This document shows positions 10,539 through 24,623 of a DNA stretch of 64,000 bases, in pieces. The first letter of the stretch is position 1, and each line of letters starts with the position of its first letter. Below the pieces are notes generated by a model that saw nothing but the letters and a program-made list of their open reading frames with translations, did not search any database and was not told the origin of the DNA. The position numbers and the translations under genes were made by a program. The stretch comes from Brassica napus (taxonomy: Eukaryota > Streptophyta > Magnoliopsida > Brassicales > Brassicaceae), in assembly GCF_020379485.1 (NCBI RefSeq), contig NC_063452.1:25674770-25738769 (forward strand). The letters run 5' to 3'.

Positions 10539-11968
10539 ATGCCTCCAAGAACAAGGATCTCGAAACCACTCAAAGCCTCTCGCGGAGCAGCCACGCCTTC
10601 TCATTCTGCGAGTGTTCAATCCACCTATCCATGGCCGCAAAAAGTTGAGGGTCAACCGATCAACATCAATGACCCAATACTCCTTGACTACAATTGTGAG
10701 GGGTGGGACAAGGAATCCGCAGCAAGGTACAACAGGCTTCTCGCAGCAGAGATCTTGCCGACACGATTCACTCACGCGGAGACCTTGACTGATCTCGGTC
10801 TCGAGTCTGACGTCTTCGAGACGCTCGACGTCATGGGCCTTGCTCCTCTCTGCTACCAAGCCCAAGTACTCTATCCAGATTTGGTTCGGCAAGTGCTCGC
10901 AACAGCTCAGATCACTTACCAGAACCCCACCGCGCCAACGTACGAGAACTGCTCCTTCTTCTTCATGGCTGACGGCAAGTTCTGCTCCATCTCTCTCCAT
11001 GATCTAAACGAACTACTCGAGATCGCGGACACGCCTAGGGAGGTCTCAGTTGAGAAGAAGTTCGCGCCAGAAAACGCCTTTTGGGATCTCATTGCGACAG
11101 GGAAGTTCACCTCTCGCAAGGCTAATCAATCACAAATCCGGAACCCCACTCTGCGTATCATTGCCAAGATCGTCTCAAACATCCTCTTCGCAAAGGAACT
11201 CACCTCCAAGGTCACAAACGGAGAACTGCAGGTTTTATACACGGGGCTCGAGGATGAGATCCGTAGAGATAAAGTCATACCCATTCAGGCAGTGAAGACT
11301 ACCCTGGATTCCTACTCATCTCGATGCTCTCCGAGCGCAAGGACTCCTTGCTCCGAACTGAAGACAAGAAAGACCGCTGCGGCAGTGTCCTCACTCCCTT
11401 GTTCAAACGTTTCAACATCAACCTGGATTCCTACAAGGTTGTTCCTGAGCTTGAGTACATCGACACCGCTTACTTGATCACATGCCACATCCGGCGCGAC
11501 GAGAGCACATACAAGTTCGCTGACAAGGAAGGGAACACTCTCTACTGCAAGCTTCCTCTTCCCGGGTTAACAAACTTCACGACCTTGGAAAACATAGTGT
11601 TCCTGCCCGATGCAGAACACTTGTGTGACGACCCACGTGCGCCAGTTCCAAATGAGAATGCTGACATGGATGATGTGGAGGATGTGACTCCACCTGCTGA
11701 TGGTGCTTATGATCTGGAGGAACTCACGGATGTTACTGATGATCACGCTTACAGACGTTGGATGGTGGACTCTCAGAAGAAGAACAACAGCCTCATGAAG
11801 AGGATCCTCAGGGCGATCACTGGAGGCTGCATCGGAAGTCAGGATGAGCAGACGACGCAGAGAACAAGGTGCCCAGGCAAGGAACCAGCGGGCACTTCAA
11901 TTGGAGAAGAGAGACTTTCGAGGAACAGGAGAACAGCCGGTCACTCCAGTAGCGGCGATACAGACTGA
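10539..11968 (+). pseudogene. Athila ORF-1 family protein in the env position
   Basis: The reading starts at ATG 10539 and continues to about 11310 in one frame, then to 11968 in another. It resembles the Arabidopsis retrotransposon ORF-1 (Athila ORF-1) family found downstream of pol in these elements, whose function is not established. Seen features are a basic N-terminus (MPPRTRISKP), a central CSISLHDLNELLEIADTPRE block and an acidic C-terminus. The frameshift near 11310 breaks it. TTTTGCAG lies directly before the ATG and would suit a spliced subgenomic message; that is inference. Confidence 0.7.
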
Positions 11969-13404
11969 GTCCGAAAGGACTATTCCTATTCCCTTGTTTT
12001 ATCCATCTGAATTATTTGTTTCTGTTTGCTGTGTTTTAGCCTCCTCCGATCTATTTTCACAACCAGGGATGGTGTGAAGTAAGTCTGGGGGAGAGACTCT
12101 GTACGATTTCCATGTTTTTATCGAGTCAGTCCCTAGGATCGAGTCAGTCCAGTCAAACTTATTGTGGTAATCAGGACCTTATTTTGTGATGATTTCTTAA
12201 CCACCTCGTGCTTTAACCTTCTTATTCAGTGACCTTAGCAGTGATGAAAGACCCACACATGGACCTGGAACACCCTGACTTATCTCATTTGACACTCCGG
12301 AAGTTCTCCACCGATCAGGTTACCCTGGGTAGACTCAACTCCACTTTATCTGAACCTAATTTGAACTTTAATTCTTCTTGTTATGGGCACTAGATCAGGA
12401 AAACGAGACCTATACTCAAGACTTCTTATCCTTTATATCCATCTTGCTGTTCCTGAGTAGCTAGCTCATCTTTAGCTAGTTCCCACCTTGTACCTTAGCC
12501 TTTATTCCACCTTCAGGGATTTGTTTTTCAGTGTTATATGTGCAGATATGTGCAAAAAGGTTGGAGAGGAAAGGATCAACGTAGCCTCTTACTCGTTACT
12601 GCTGCAGAAATTCAATCAGAAAGGAGAACAAGCAGATTAAGGGAGCAACTGCTCCATGACCAATGAATCGTGCAAGTCGAACAGAATGGTGCGAATCAGA
12701 TCCACCAGTGGCCTCCTTAACATCACATGTTACCTCCTTCTTCGTCACCTCAACATCTATTTTCATGCTATGTTATGTCAAGAAAAAAAAAATAATTTAT
12801 TTTTAGCATTTGACGATGGAGAAGAAGATGAATTCAAGGGAACACGAGCCACTGGGAAAGTCAAGCAAAGAGTTTGGTACTAATTTTGAAAGCATATAAA
12901 AGGGGACGAGCAGAGCAGTCCGATGACTGTTCCCGAACAAAGAGCAGCCGTTCTAGAGAGAGCAAAAACGAGTAGAGGCTGTGGACATCAATGGATCCGT
13001 CCTCTCTTGCAGTTTTGTGCGATATCCTGCATCCTCTAAAAAATTGGTAGCCCCTAAACACTCTTAACTCCACCATTAAATAGCCTGTTCCATACCTAGA
13101 CCGTCTACCCTGAGTAGCGCCTGTGACAAGAAGCTCACGATAATCCTAATTGAACAAATGGAGTTTGGTCTCGAAAGTGTCGCTTTTTCAGGTTAAGATG
13201 TAGAGTAAGGAGCCGATCTGTGAACAGCGATCAGGGGTTCCCAGTAAGTGTGTGTGGTCCTAATCTATTGCTTGTATGGTTCAGAGATCTGTGGTAAGAG
13301 TATGGTTGCTGAGAATAAGCGAGTTCCCACACTTTCAAACCTTTCTCCCTGTTCTTGGTACTTGCCTTGTTCGAAGACTAACAAGGATCTAAGTCTGGGA
13401 GAAT
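11969..13404 (+). other. Athila 3' spacer before the LTR
   Basis: Non-coding. A purine-rich AAGTCTGGGGGAGAGA lies at about 12079 and a second AAGTCTGGGAGAAT at 13391-13404. The second directly precedes a TGATAT LTR start and is taken as the polypurine tract; the first is a possible duplicate or decoy. Small ORFs here are not supported. Confidence 0.5.
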
Positions 13405-14546
13405 TGATATATGGTGTTTTTCACATCATTGTATAGGTGTTTTCGTATTGATTCGAGTCCTTAATCCGTGTCAGTCTAGTCCTTTTTGATCTTTTACAGG
13501 TCTGGAGTTGGTAGAAGAATGAAGAGAGGGTGCATGAAGAGAAGCTGTCCTTTTGGAGCATTCCTGCGGAGAACAGTCAAGGCGAACAGTCCCGAGACTG
13601 TTCTCAAGCGGAACAAGCAGATGGAGTGATCCCGAGGTTGTTCCCGACAAATAAGGAAGCTCCTATTTCGGGAATTAAAGCCCTGTTGCCCTAATATCTT
13701 TTCTACCTATTGGCGCCTCCATATAAAGACGCCATCTATCCTATTTTATTACTTACGCTAGTTTTTACAAGAGAACTATTAGCTTTTGCGATCTGCAACT
13801 TGTAAGGGAGAAGAATCCATTCTCTCATAGAGAAGACCATCTGAACCCTTTGTTTACTACTCTTATTATTATGCAGTTTCATTCAGGATCTATGTCTTTG
13901 ACTGCTTGCATCATGATTGAGTAGTGATCTAGCTCGCCTAGGGTTTTTAGGGTGTTGAATTATGACCTAAACATAGATAAGCTATTCTTAATTGTTCTTC
14001 ATTCATACTGTTCTTAAAGCTTCCATTAATCTGATCACTTGATGTTAGATCCTAAGTTAATCGCCTAGCTAACCGCTTAGGAGATAACTTGACATGTATT
14101 CAATGAGCTTAATACCCCTAATCAGCGAAAGTAGATATTAGGGTAGTAAGTGAACCGATCGGACCTGATCTCTAAGGCTTGCAGACGTTTCTCATCTCAA
14201 CGACAGTTAGATGGTGGGATCGACCAGCAAAGGGATCACCACCACGACAGTGGGGTGATCCAGCTGAGTGATCCGAGTTCTAGAAAGCACTGCATCGCGC
14301 TTGAATAATTTTTTGGCTCTCGCTCAACACCTAATGAAATACCCTAGGCTAGCTTCTTGTTAAATTGAATCAATCTCCAGTTTACTTGTTTTCCGCGTCA
14401 CCAATTGAATTGAAAACCATTTTCTTCTTAGCTTAATATTGAAATTTATAAGAGTAAAGTGTAGACTGGTCCTCTGGATTGAATCTAAAATACTATAATC
14501 ACAACTGTTAACTTGGCAGTAGCAAGGATTCATATTTAGTGTATCA
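13405..14546 (+). repeat. Athila 3' LTR
   Basis: It starts TGATATATGG right after a purine tract and ends TAGTGTATCA, the kind of terminus used by Athila LTRs. About 1.14 kb. A TATA box (CCATATAAAG, about 13719-13728) is placed as expected for the retroelement promoter. The partner LTR is outside the window, so the edges rest on termini only. Confidence 0.6.
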
Positions 14547-14954
14547 CTACCTTTCTTAAATCTGGGCCCCTCATTACCATCCATATAAAAAAAAGATTTA
14601 CGATTAGATTCAAAAAGAAAAAAAATATATAGAAAAAGTTCAAAGTTTTTTTTTGTAGATTGGTGGTGGAAGAGAAAGCCTGCTGGCTGAGGAGAAATCC
14701 AGCCTTTGAGGTGGTTAAAACGGATTTCAAAAATCAAAAATCATAAAAAAATCTCTTATCTTTCTATCTTGAGAAATTCCCTTGTTTGCTTGTATTTGCT
14801 CATTGAGATTCTTTGATTTGTTCTCTTAGAACATTGAGTAGAAACTTGTGTGTGATCACCTAAATCCGAGAGAAACACTTGAGTGGGTGAAATTAAACAC
14901 TTGAGAGTGTGAGGTTTTATTTCCTAACTTTTGTGTTGAGATTTTCAGGTTATA
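14547..14954. other. Unassigned stretch after the Athila LTR
   Basis: AT-rich, with several A and T runs. No gene recognised. It leads into the ORF at 14955, so it may be the leader of that retroelement. Confidence 0.35.
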
Positions 14955-15557
14955 ATGTTTGGTCTTCAAAGGAAAAATACCAAGGAGAAATCCCCACGAC
15001 CATCAGCCTCTCAATCTTCATTTAAATCTGCTTTGAATTATTTTGATGAGTGTGTTAGTGTGCAGGAAAAAACAAACAGGTGGAGCAAAGAGCATGTCAA
15101 TACATCCAAAGGTGAATCTGGTCCAAAAAGGCAATCTTTTCAGTTTGATGTCCAACAATTTTGTGATAACTTTGTGAAGGGTGTGGACAAAGCCCTCAAG
15201 GACATCAGCAAGAGCCAAAAGAAGAGCACATCCACACGTGCCCCAGTAGCTGAGCCATCCTTTTCCATCAGTAAGAAAACCCAAGGTGAATTTGAAAACT
15301 GTTTTGAAGAATTTAAAGATTTTTCAGATTCTTCACCCATATTTGATGAAACTGATGAATAACCAATTGAAAGTTTGATGTCTTGTGAAGAAAGTTGTGA
15401 TCTTCCTTATCTTGAATCTGAGTTTATAAACGATATTGAACAGGCTAATGTAGAACTAACTGTTTTGCAACCGGAGCATCCGAGTAGCCTTGTTTTGTCT
15501 CAATAAGTTTTTGAGGAAGAGCCACTGGATATTACCCCTGACGAGTTTTTAACCTAG
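14955..15557 (+). pseudogene. Degraded retroelement-linked ORF of unknown function
   Basis: One frame, open for 135 codons (14955-15362). It continues past TAA at 15360-15362 and another TAA near 15504 to TAG at 15555-15557. It begins MFGLQRKNTKEKSP, is rich in Lys and Ser, and turns acidic (SSPIFDETDE, EEEPLDITPDEF). I do not recognise a domain; the acidic repeats resemble accessory or gag-like ORFs beside Brassica LTR elements. The left arm of the inverted duplication begins inside its last codons. Confidence 0.4.
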
Positions 15558-16720
15558 TAGATATATACTTGCCTAAGTATTAGGAGGCAAGAGGGCTTTT
15601 GGCCACCTTTGTATTCTTGTTTTCAGCAGAGAGTTTTAGGAGAGAAGATCATAGAGAGATTTGTGATTGGAACTCCATTGATTCATCTATTCTATTCTAT
15701 GCAGTTTTTATTTATATTTTGTGTCATGAATTGCTTAGCTATGTCTGAGTAGTTTACCTGTTAGATTCAGGGTTCAAATAGGATAGAGGGATTAGCCCCA
15801 ACTATAGATTGCTAAGTTGTGGTATTCATTGATTGATTGTTCTTAATGCTTGTTCTAGATTAGCTAACTAAAATATTGAACCTAGGAATCTGCATGAGTC
15901 AAGCATCCTTGACCATCCAGTCCCGAATCTAATCTGTCATACTACACAACTGGAAAAAGGCTACTGCTGAAATAGAAAGCTAGTGAGCATTATCAACTTA
16001 CACCTAAGGCTTAACTAGAAGCATCGATCGATATCGTCTTCTGACAATCGATCAATATTTATGAAAGGTGTATCGATCGCTATCCATATATGACCATCGA
16101 TCGACACTTTTTTGTGATCAATAAACGACAGTTTATATCCAAGATCTAGTTAGTTAACCAGTGAAACATTGTCATCGCTAATCATTGTGTCTAAGGGGTT
16201 GAGCTCTAATATATCATGCATGCAACTGATAGGCATCTATAGGATTATAATCTCCAACACTTGAATCGAAACCTTGCATCTAATACCTTTCCAATATATG
16301 ACCATCGATCGACACTTTCTTATGATCAATAAACGACAGTTTAGATCCAAGATCTAGTTAGTTAACCAGTGAAACATTGACATCGCTAATCATTGTGTCT
16401 AAGGGGTTGAGCTCTAATATATCATGCATGCAACTGATAGGCATCTATAGGATTATAATCTCCAACACTTGAATCGAAACCTTGCATCTAATACCTTTCC
16501 AATAAGTTACACCCCCAATCATCTTGTTAGTCGAGCAATAGACTTGCTCAATTAGGATTGCTATTTACATTTAAACCAGAAAACAACAAACACTTAGAAT
16601 TAATAAATTAATAGATTTAATAGGTTCCCTAGCTTCTTGTGGATTCGATCCTTAAGTACTACAATTGAATCTCTTATTTGAGAGAGTAATTCACTCCTTA
16701 AGGTAATTTGAATGGTATCA
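15558..16720 (+). repeat. LTR-like segment (left arm)
   Basis: Layout resembles the 3' part of an Athila-type LTR: a leader with CAGAGAGTTTTAGGAGAGAAG, a long region with ATCGATCGAT words, then CCCTAGCTTCTTGTGGATTCG and an end at GGTATCA (16714-16720). The matching reversed copy ends at 42253. Both copies are followed by the same sequence, so LTR and flank were duplicated together. The 5' edge is uncertain. Confidence 0.45.
16093..16505 (+). repeat. 208-bp tandem direct duplication
   Basis: 16093-16300 and 16301-16505 are nearly identical, each starting ACCATCGATCGACAC and ending CTAATACCTTTCCAATA. The right arm has a single copy, so the duplication arose in the left arm after the arms formed, or was lost from the other. 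Confidence 0.93.
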
Positions 16721-18723
16721 ATGCTCATTTAGTGGAATGGATTGCTTACCCAAAAGCGAACTTGGAAATTCTGGAAGTGATGTAGCTCTCTTGGAGGTCA
16801 AGGATGTGTGGTATTAAACTGTACACAACCTCAAGATGGCTGGAATAACACAATAAACTTTTGTATACATGAAATTTTGAGTTATTAAGAGCTAAAAACC
16901 TAAAGAAAGCTATTGCTTGTTGCTTTATCTATCTAGGCTGATAGTACTGTTGTCGATTTGAGCCAATTGGTATTCTCACGTTTTCCTTAGCTTGTCCGCT
17001 TACGGATCATTCCACCGAATTGAACCGAGTAGTTATTCAGTTCTGCTTTCGGTTCAGTCCGGTCCAAAAAAACAAGCGTGCCAAATTTTGGTCATTTGTA
17101 TCTTTTGGTTAATTTCGGATTAAGTTGTAATTAAGATTTTGGTTCAGTTTGATAAATTTTGTTACTTGGTCTATAGCTTAACTGATCAGTTTTCAAATCC
17201 GAACTGAATGCTGACTAGAAAGATGTTGTTGACCGGTTTGTGCCACGGACCCGAATGCAAACTGAATTGGCTAAACTTCAGTTCGGTTCAACCAAATCGG
17301 TTTGGTTTTTACGTACATGTCTAGTTAGGAGAACTAAATTTGTGAAAAGAAACACCTTTTGCCAATCTTTTGGACTTATACTTCAGAATGTGGAAGCACA
17401 TGAATCCAACTCGTGATGGTAGACATTTCCCAATTAGATGACAAAATTCTGTATTGAGATTGAACTAATGTTTTACTTTTATAACAAAAATAATTGTGTT
17501 AATATATAAGACTGGTGCTATTAGACATTTCTTCACTAGATGACAAAACTCTTTTTGAGATTAAAATTAATGTTTATATTTTTGTAACAAAAGAATGTGT
17601 GTTAAAATATAAATTCGGTTTAATAGACGTTGTGAAATGTGGGTGCATGTCTGAGTCCACTAGCAAAAGCCAGAAAAGTCACAAACAGTAGACTTTGAAT
17701 TTTCTTGGAAGGTGACGCAGCGTACAATAGGGAGAATAAACGGTCGATCTAAGAACTTTAGGATTCTTCGAAACTTTTTTTTGGATCGATCAAAAGTTTT
17801 GTTCGATAATTTATTGAGACCAACTTTCTGAGAGAGGAATTTAATCAAATCACCACGAAGTATAAAAGTAAAAGCTCTAAAGTATAATTCAAAGTGTGTC
17901 TAAGACAAAATGTTTTAGACTTGTTTATATAGCTACTCCCTTTGACAAGCCATAAGGGAATAGGAAATTTAGGCCTAAAGTAATAAGGAAAAAATAGAAT
18001 ATCATTATCTTAAAAGAAATAAAACGGAAAACCAAATCCTCAAAGACAAAAGGAAACATATTTGAATCTGATGTTATTTACGTTGGCGCCATTGACATTA
18101 GAAGGTGATTACAAAAAGTCAAATATAAGAATAGTATGTCCTTTAACATCTTTTGAACTACAAACAAATATGGGATACAATTAAACCTCTACAATATTAT
18201 TAGCTTTGCAAACTATTAATTTATTTTTTTTAAAAAAAATTGGCCTGAAAACTTAATCGAAAAACCATTTTTCTTGAATAATTCATTAAATTATTAATTT
18301 ATCAAATAGTAACTTATAATACTATATATATATATATATGTATATTATTTTTTGGCTATAGCAAATCATCCTAGTATAAATTAAATGGATATCAGATATT
18401 CTCTGGTTTGACGAATCGGAAACACCTAGATAGAGACGTTCTTGTTTCGGTCTGTAATGGAGCTCTTGAGACGTTCATGAGAAGATTTCACCAAGTCTTC
18501 ACATCTTCAAAACTCCAAAGAAGAAAGTTTTAGGGATTCTTCTTCTTCTTCCTCGAATGTAAACGGATGGGCAGGGGTGTTTACGACTACATTAGCAGTT
18601 TCCAACAATAGGAAGTTAATGCCGAAAGCTCTTGAAGATCCAGACTTTGGTTCTTGTCAAGCCAAAAAACTACGGGACCATGTAGAAAACGTTCTTGTGA
18701 ATGAAGCCTTTGTTGTTAACTGA
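16721..18723. other. Non-coding part of the left arm
   Basis: No gene recognised. 16980-17320 is rich in GGTTCGGTTT-like words, common in degenerate non-coding plant transposons. An (AT)n microsatellite lies near 18323-18340. Mirrored at about 40254-42252. Confidence 0.4.
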
Positions 18724-18987
18724 GAGCATCCACAATGGGAGCTCTCAAGAGAATCCTTAGAGGGTGTGGAGCCCACTTTCTTAGAGTTTGTTCAAAAAAG
18801 AATCCTTAAAATCCTTTGATAAGGATTGATCCTTACACTGTTCACGGGTCCCATTGACTACGTGGCGGCCCGTGAATGGTCATCTTTTTTTTTTTTTTTT
18901 TTTTTTTTTCAAATCCAAAAAATACAAGATTAATCCAAAATGTCCTTGTGCTAAGGATTCCAATGAGTCTCACCATTGCGGATGGTC
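18724..18987. mobile_element. MITE, left-arm copy
   Basis: 264 bp with terminal inverted repeats GAGCATCCACAATGG and GACCATCCGCAATGG (complement at right end), and a long T run (about 18884-18909) in the middle. The flank is TGA on the left and TAG on the right. The other copy shows a clean 3-bp TCA duplication, so this one has probably mutated. Termini and 3-bp duplication fit PIF/Harbinger-type MITEs; superfamily is inferred. Confidence 0.75.
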
Positions 18988-18990
18988 TAG

Positions 18991-19572
18991 GTCACTACAG
19001 GTCAATCGCTATTTTGATGAAAACGCTGCGACTGGTTAAAAGTGCATTTGGTAACGCTCGTTATGCGACAAATCGCGTTTGCGTTAGGGTTTCATCGAGC
19101 TCTCGGGATTGCTCCTCTGCCGCAGCGACTCCTTCCGACAACTGGTGATCTGCAGGCCGGTTTGTCGTCGTCTCGTCTGGCCGTGGCCACCGCAGCTTCC
19201 ATCACGAGCCGTCTCCTCCGCGTCCAAGTCGTCAGAATTGATGTTCGTGCCATCACGGCTGCTTTGCTCAGTTCGGTCCCGAAGAGCAGGCTTGGGTCGA
19301 GCAGTCCGGGTTACGACCATCAAGCGCTCCATCTCTCCCGGTGCACTCTTCTTTTTCTTTTGCATATTTGGTCCCTTTGTTCTGAGAGTCTTCGACCCTG
19401 GCCCCTAAACTTTCATTTGGTATAGAGTTTCCCACGTTTTTGGCCCAAAACTTCTGATTGCGTACTCCAAGCCCCTGTGTATGCAAATTGTACATATGCA
19501 ACTCCTAATGACACCTAAATGCAATATTTAAACACTAAAATGACTTAATTAGATGCCTAATAATGTACAAAA
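18991..19572. other. GC-rich ORF-bearing block, identical in both arms
   Basis: Mirrored at 39404-39983. It contains overlapping ORFs on both strands: 127 aa plus (19042-19425) and 93 aa minus (19084-19365). Their reversed copies translate identically. None has a domain I recognise. The minus-strand ORF is highly charged (MQKKKKSAPGEMERLMVV, Arg/Ser-rich) and starts in a purine-rich context. It could be an exon captured by a transposon or non-coding DNA homogenised by conversion. Confidence 0.4.
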
Positions 19573-19817
19573 CTAGATTTTGACCCGCGCTTAGAAAACG
19601 CGGATTTGTTTGTTTTAGTTTTATTAGTAGAAATCTGATTTACAAATTACCATTATTTTTGTTTCGAGCCATAACAATTGAGTTTTTACGTTTTTATCAT
19701 TTGTTTTTTTTCTCTTCAAAATATGGTATTTGTTCGAAATATGGTAGTTGTTCTATAATAATGTTTGAGTTTTAAGATTTGTTTTCATATCTGACCTAGA
19801 TTCATGATTGAACCTAC
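19573..19817 (-). mobile_element. Helitron 3' end (left arm, minus orientation)
   Basis: Read on the minus strand, a GC hairpin CCGCGTTTTCTAAGCGCGG is followed by 8 bases and CTAG before T, the standard Helitron 3' terminus. Only about 245 bases of body are shared with the right arm; beyond 19817 the sequence differs. No Rep/helicase coding sequence is visible, so it is a non-autonomous fragment. Confidence 0.72.
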
Positions 19818-20520
19818 TGACCCGATACATTGTATATAATCCGGTTCGGATTTAATGAAAATTTCGTTAATTAAAAATCCGATATAACCCGGTAAAAACT
19901 CAAAAACACATTATTAACCCGCGATCTGATACCATTGATCCGATTTCAAAATATCTGATAGTACTTTTTAAAAATTTTATTAAATAACTCATATATTTAT
20001 TAATATTACATAAATTAGTGTTTCCTTAGAATTTGATAAAAGTTTACTATGTTATCCAAATAAAAAAATAATAATATAAAAAAAGTTATTGATATGAAAA
20101 TATTAGTTTATTTTCGTTATTAATAACCTATTATAAGTTTGTGTTTTTATTTTAGATTTAAAAATTGATTTTAGGATAGTTTTTAAAATATTCTTAAACA
20201 CTCGTAATTGCCATATCAATATTATGTATAAAATGACATTATACATGGAAAAATGATATTCAAATATGTATATGATATATGGTGTAGGGTATAGGATTTT
20301 GGTTTGTATTGAAAATATGTATAATATTCAAATGATCAATTTTGAATATTGATACATATATTTAAGAAAATAATATTTTCATGTTTCTTAATTTATTTAT
20401 AGTTCATAATATATTTATACTTATTTTAATTTAAAGTTAGTATATCTTTTAAATATATATAAACTCATTATTTATAGATCCATTTAAGTATATTTGTAGG
20501 ACCAATATGTAAATTGTTAA
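19818..20520. other. AT-rich non-coding sequence between arm and plastid insert
   Basis: No gene. Contains words such as GATCCGGTTCGGATTT and GACCCGATACA typical of degenerate non-coding elements. May be the remaining Helitron body. Confidence 0.4.
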
Positions 20521-20971
20521 TGAACCTACTGCTTTTGTGGATTCTATTAGATCTACTATTTCTATCGAGCACGAGTTTCTATTCTAATTCAAATAGAATG
20601 TATTGAGCCTATAATCCCTTTTATCTTTTTCTTTTGATTCAATACTTAGTCTTTGCTTTGAATCAAGAAAGAATACAGAAATAGACTCAGAATACACTTA
20701 CAATTTGAATCAAGAAAAAAATGTATTTCCAGGATGTTATTCCCCCCTTTTTCAATCAATACTAAAAGAACTTTTTTTTTTTTAAAAATAAAAAATATGA
20801 TTCTATTTTCGAGACGAATAAACTTCCTTTCTTTTCTATCAAATATATTTAAAAAACGAGCATAAAAGAATAGACGAATGTTCAATTGAAAAAGAAAAAA
20901 AAAGCAATTCTTTTGTTTTTTCTTCCTACTGCCAAAGGATTTAGTCTTTAAACTTTCAAAATGAATTCATT

Positions 20972-21525
20972 TCAAAATACTTCAATTGGTACACGCAAGA
21001 AATAAGCCAATTCAGCAGCTTTTTGCTCAATTTCTCGTGTAGTAAAATTCTCATCAGTACAAATTAAAGGAATAGCCCCTTGACCTTTAATTTCCATATA
21101 AAGGAAACGCCGGGCAGAAACACCCTCTTTAACTTCGATTCTGATCGACTGAATATCTTTCATAAGGAATCGTAAAAATATGCGACGGCTTTTTCCAGGA
21201 AATCCCCAACGAAAAATACGTACTATCCCTTCTTTTCGGTCGAAAAGATCATAACCACTACCTACATTCCACAAAATAGTGCACCACAAATAGCAACTAA
21301 TAAAGAGACCCGCGATCCCATAGAAAGACATCACAATCCCTCGTGGAAAAAAATGATTTCCTGAGATGCAGCTAACGATATAATTTTTTTACCAAGATAA
21401 CTGGAAATTCTAACCAATAAGAATCCCAATGAACCTAAAAATAGGATAAAGTCCCAGCATAAATTACTTGTTTTTCGAAACTCCGTTATAAATTCTATCC
21501 ATAGAGATTCTGATCGCCAACTCAT
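20972..21525 (-). pseudogene. ycf4: ycf4 plastid pseudogene (photosystem I assembly factor)
   Basis: Nearly the full protein is present in two frames: [20 protein letters not shown] at the start (21525) and the block from [19 protein letters not shown] to the end PIEVF (20972). A one-base indel in a T run near 21345 splits the frame. In plastids Ycf4 is a thylakoid membrane protein that helps assemble photosystem I; here, without a plastid context, it is a non-functional copy. Confidence 0.95.
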
Positions 21526-21959
21526 ATATAATAGATCCAGTTATACAATTTTTTGGAATTGAGAAAATATGACTTTCCTTTTTTTGTTTTCAAAGTAACT
21601 CTCATCAACTATAACTATTTTGTTGTGAACATTTACTTTAGGAGTAATTTATATAATTGTTTATATCTAAAATAATAACATCTCCTTCCTTTATATGATC
21701 CCCTATAACTATATACATACAAATAAGTACATTGACTTGAATTTCATCCAGCGGTCCGATGATGATCCATTTTTTCAAAAGAGCGCAAATTGAGTTACCC
21801 CATATAATACATTTACACATGCATAAAAGCTTTTTTAGTTATGTTTGTAGGAATCTATGTGTTATACAATATTCTACCAAATGGGTCTTATCAAATCGAA
21901 GTTTTTAAAATAAAAAGGGGAGTTATACGATTCGGTCTCATCCGATCTAAAAAAACTTT

Positions 21960-22061
21960 TTTTTTTTTAATATGAAGAAATAAAGAAGCCATTGCAAGTG
22001 CTGGAAAGACTAGGCCTACTAAAGGCACAAAAATAGAGGGTAAGTTGTTGAAAGTTGTCAC
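21960..22061 (-). pseudogene. psaI: psaI plastid pseudogene (photosystem I subunit VIII)
   Basis: The minus strand from 22061 reads [20 protein letters not shown] and continues MASLFLH, the PsaI membrane peptide. The start codon is GTG where ATG is expected, and the C-terminus runs into a homopolymer A tract. It sits upstream of ycf4, as in plastid genomes. Confidence 0.9.
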
Positions 22062-22322
22062 AAAATGGGGTACCTCAATTTAATATTTGTACATGTTATT
22101 GTTATATTCTGAATTCTAAAGATATCTTAGAATATCTTGTATTTCTATTATTTCTATTATATATATTATATAATTATACTAAGTATCTTTAAGTAAATAT
22201 AGATCGAATACTAATATACAACCTAATAGAAATATATATATAAAATAGAACCTACTAGAAATAGAATAAAAAAATAGGTACAAGAAACGCCACACTAAAT
22301 AAATGGACTTATTAATCTTTCA

Positions 22323-24598
<2,276 letters not shown>

Positions 24599-24623
24599 AT
24601 AAGAAAATTTTGATTCATTCCGC

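Larger units (their letters stand above)
1..14546 (+). mobile_element. Athila-type Ty3/gypsy LTR retrotransposon, 5' end outside the window, split by a nested element
   Basis: The order gag remnant, protease, reverse transcriptase, RNase H, integrase, then an Athila ORF-1-type gene, a long spacer and a 3' LTR is the layout of Athila elements. The RT carries FMDDFSVY, usual in this lineage. Reading frames are broken by frameshifts and stops throughout, so the copy is dead. The integrase is interrupted at 4182/9473 by a Tat-type element flanked by TTAGG. The 5' LTR lies left of base 1, so the element's own target duplication cannot be checked. Confidence 0.88.
15531..19817 (+). repeat. Large inverted duplication, left arm
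   Basis: The reverse complement of this stretch recurs at 39156-43234. Matching landmarks, outermost first, are ATTACCCCTGACGAG, an LTR-like end GGTATCA, a MITE, a GC-rich ORF-bearing block, and a Helitron 3' end. The arm is 4287 bases and its partner 4079; the difference equals the 208-bp tandem duplication found only here. Identity looks mid-ninety per cent in most parts and perfect over about 540 bases (18991-19527). Confidence 0.95.

Noticed and set aside
12079..12110. Start of the Athila 3' LTR at the first purine tract (AAGTCTGGGGGAGAGA)
   Set aside because: It would give an LTR of about 2.4 kb; the second tract at 13391 is followed by a TGATAT start and gives a length and TATA position typical of Athila.
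16711..16735. Primer-binding site TGGTATCA at the end of the left-arm LTR-like segment
   Set aside because: The next bases (ATGCTC) do not continue to the tRNA-Met complement, and the word is part of the LTR end itself.
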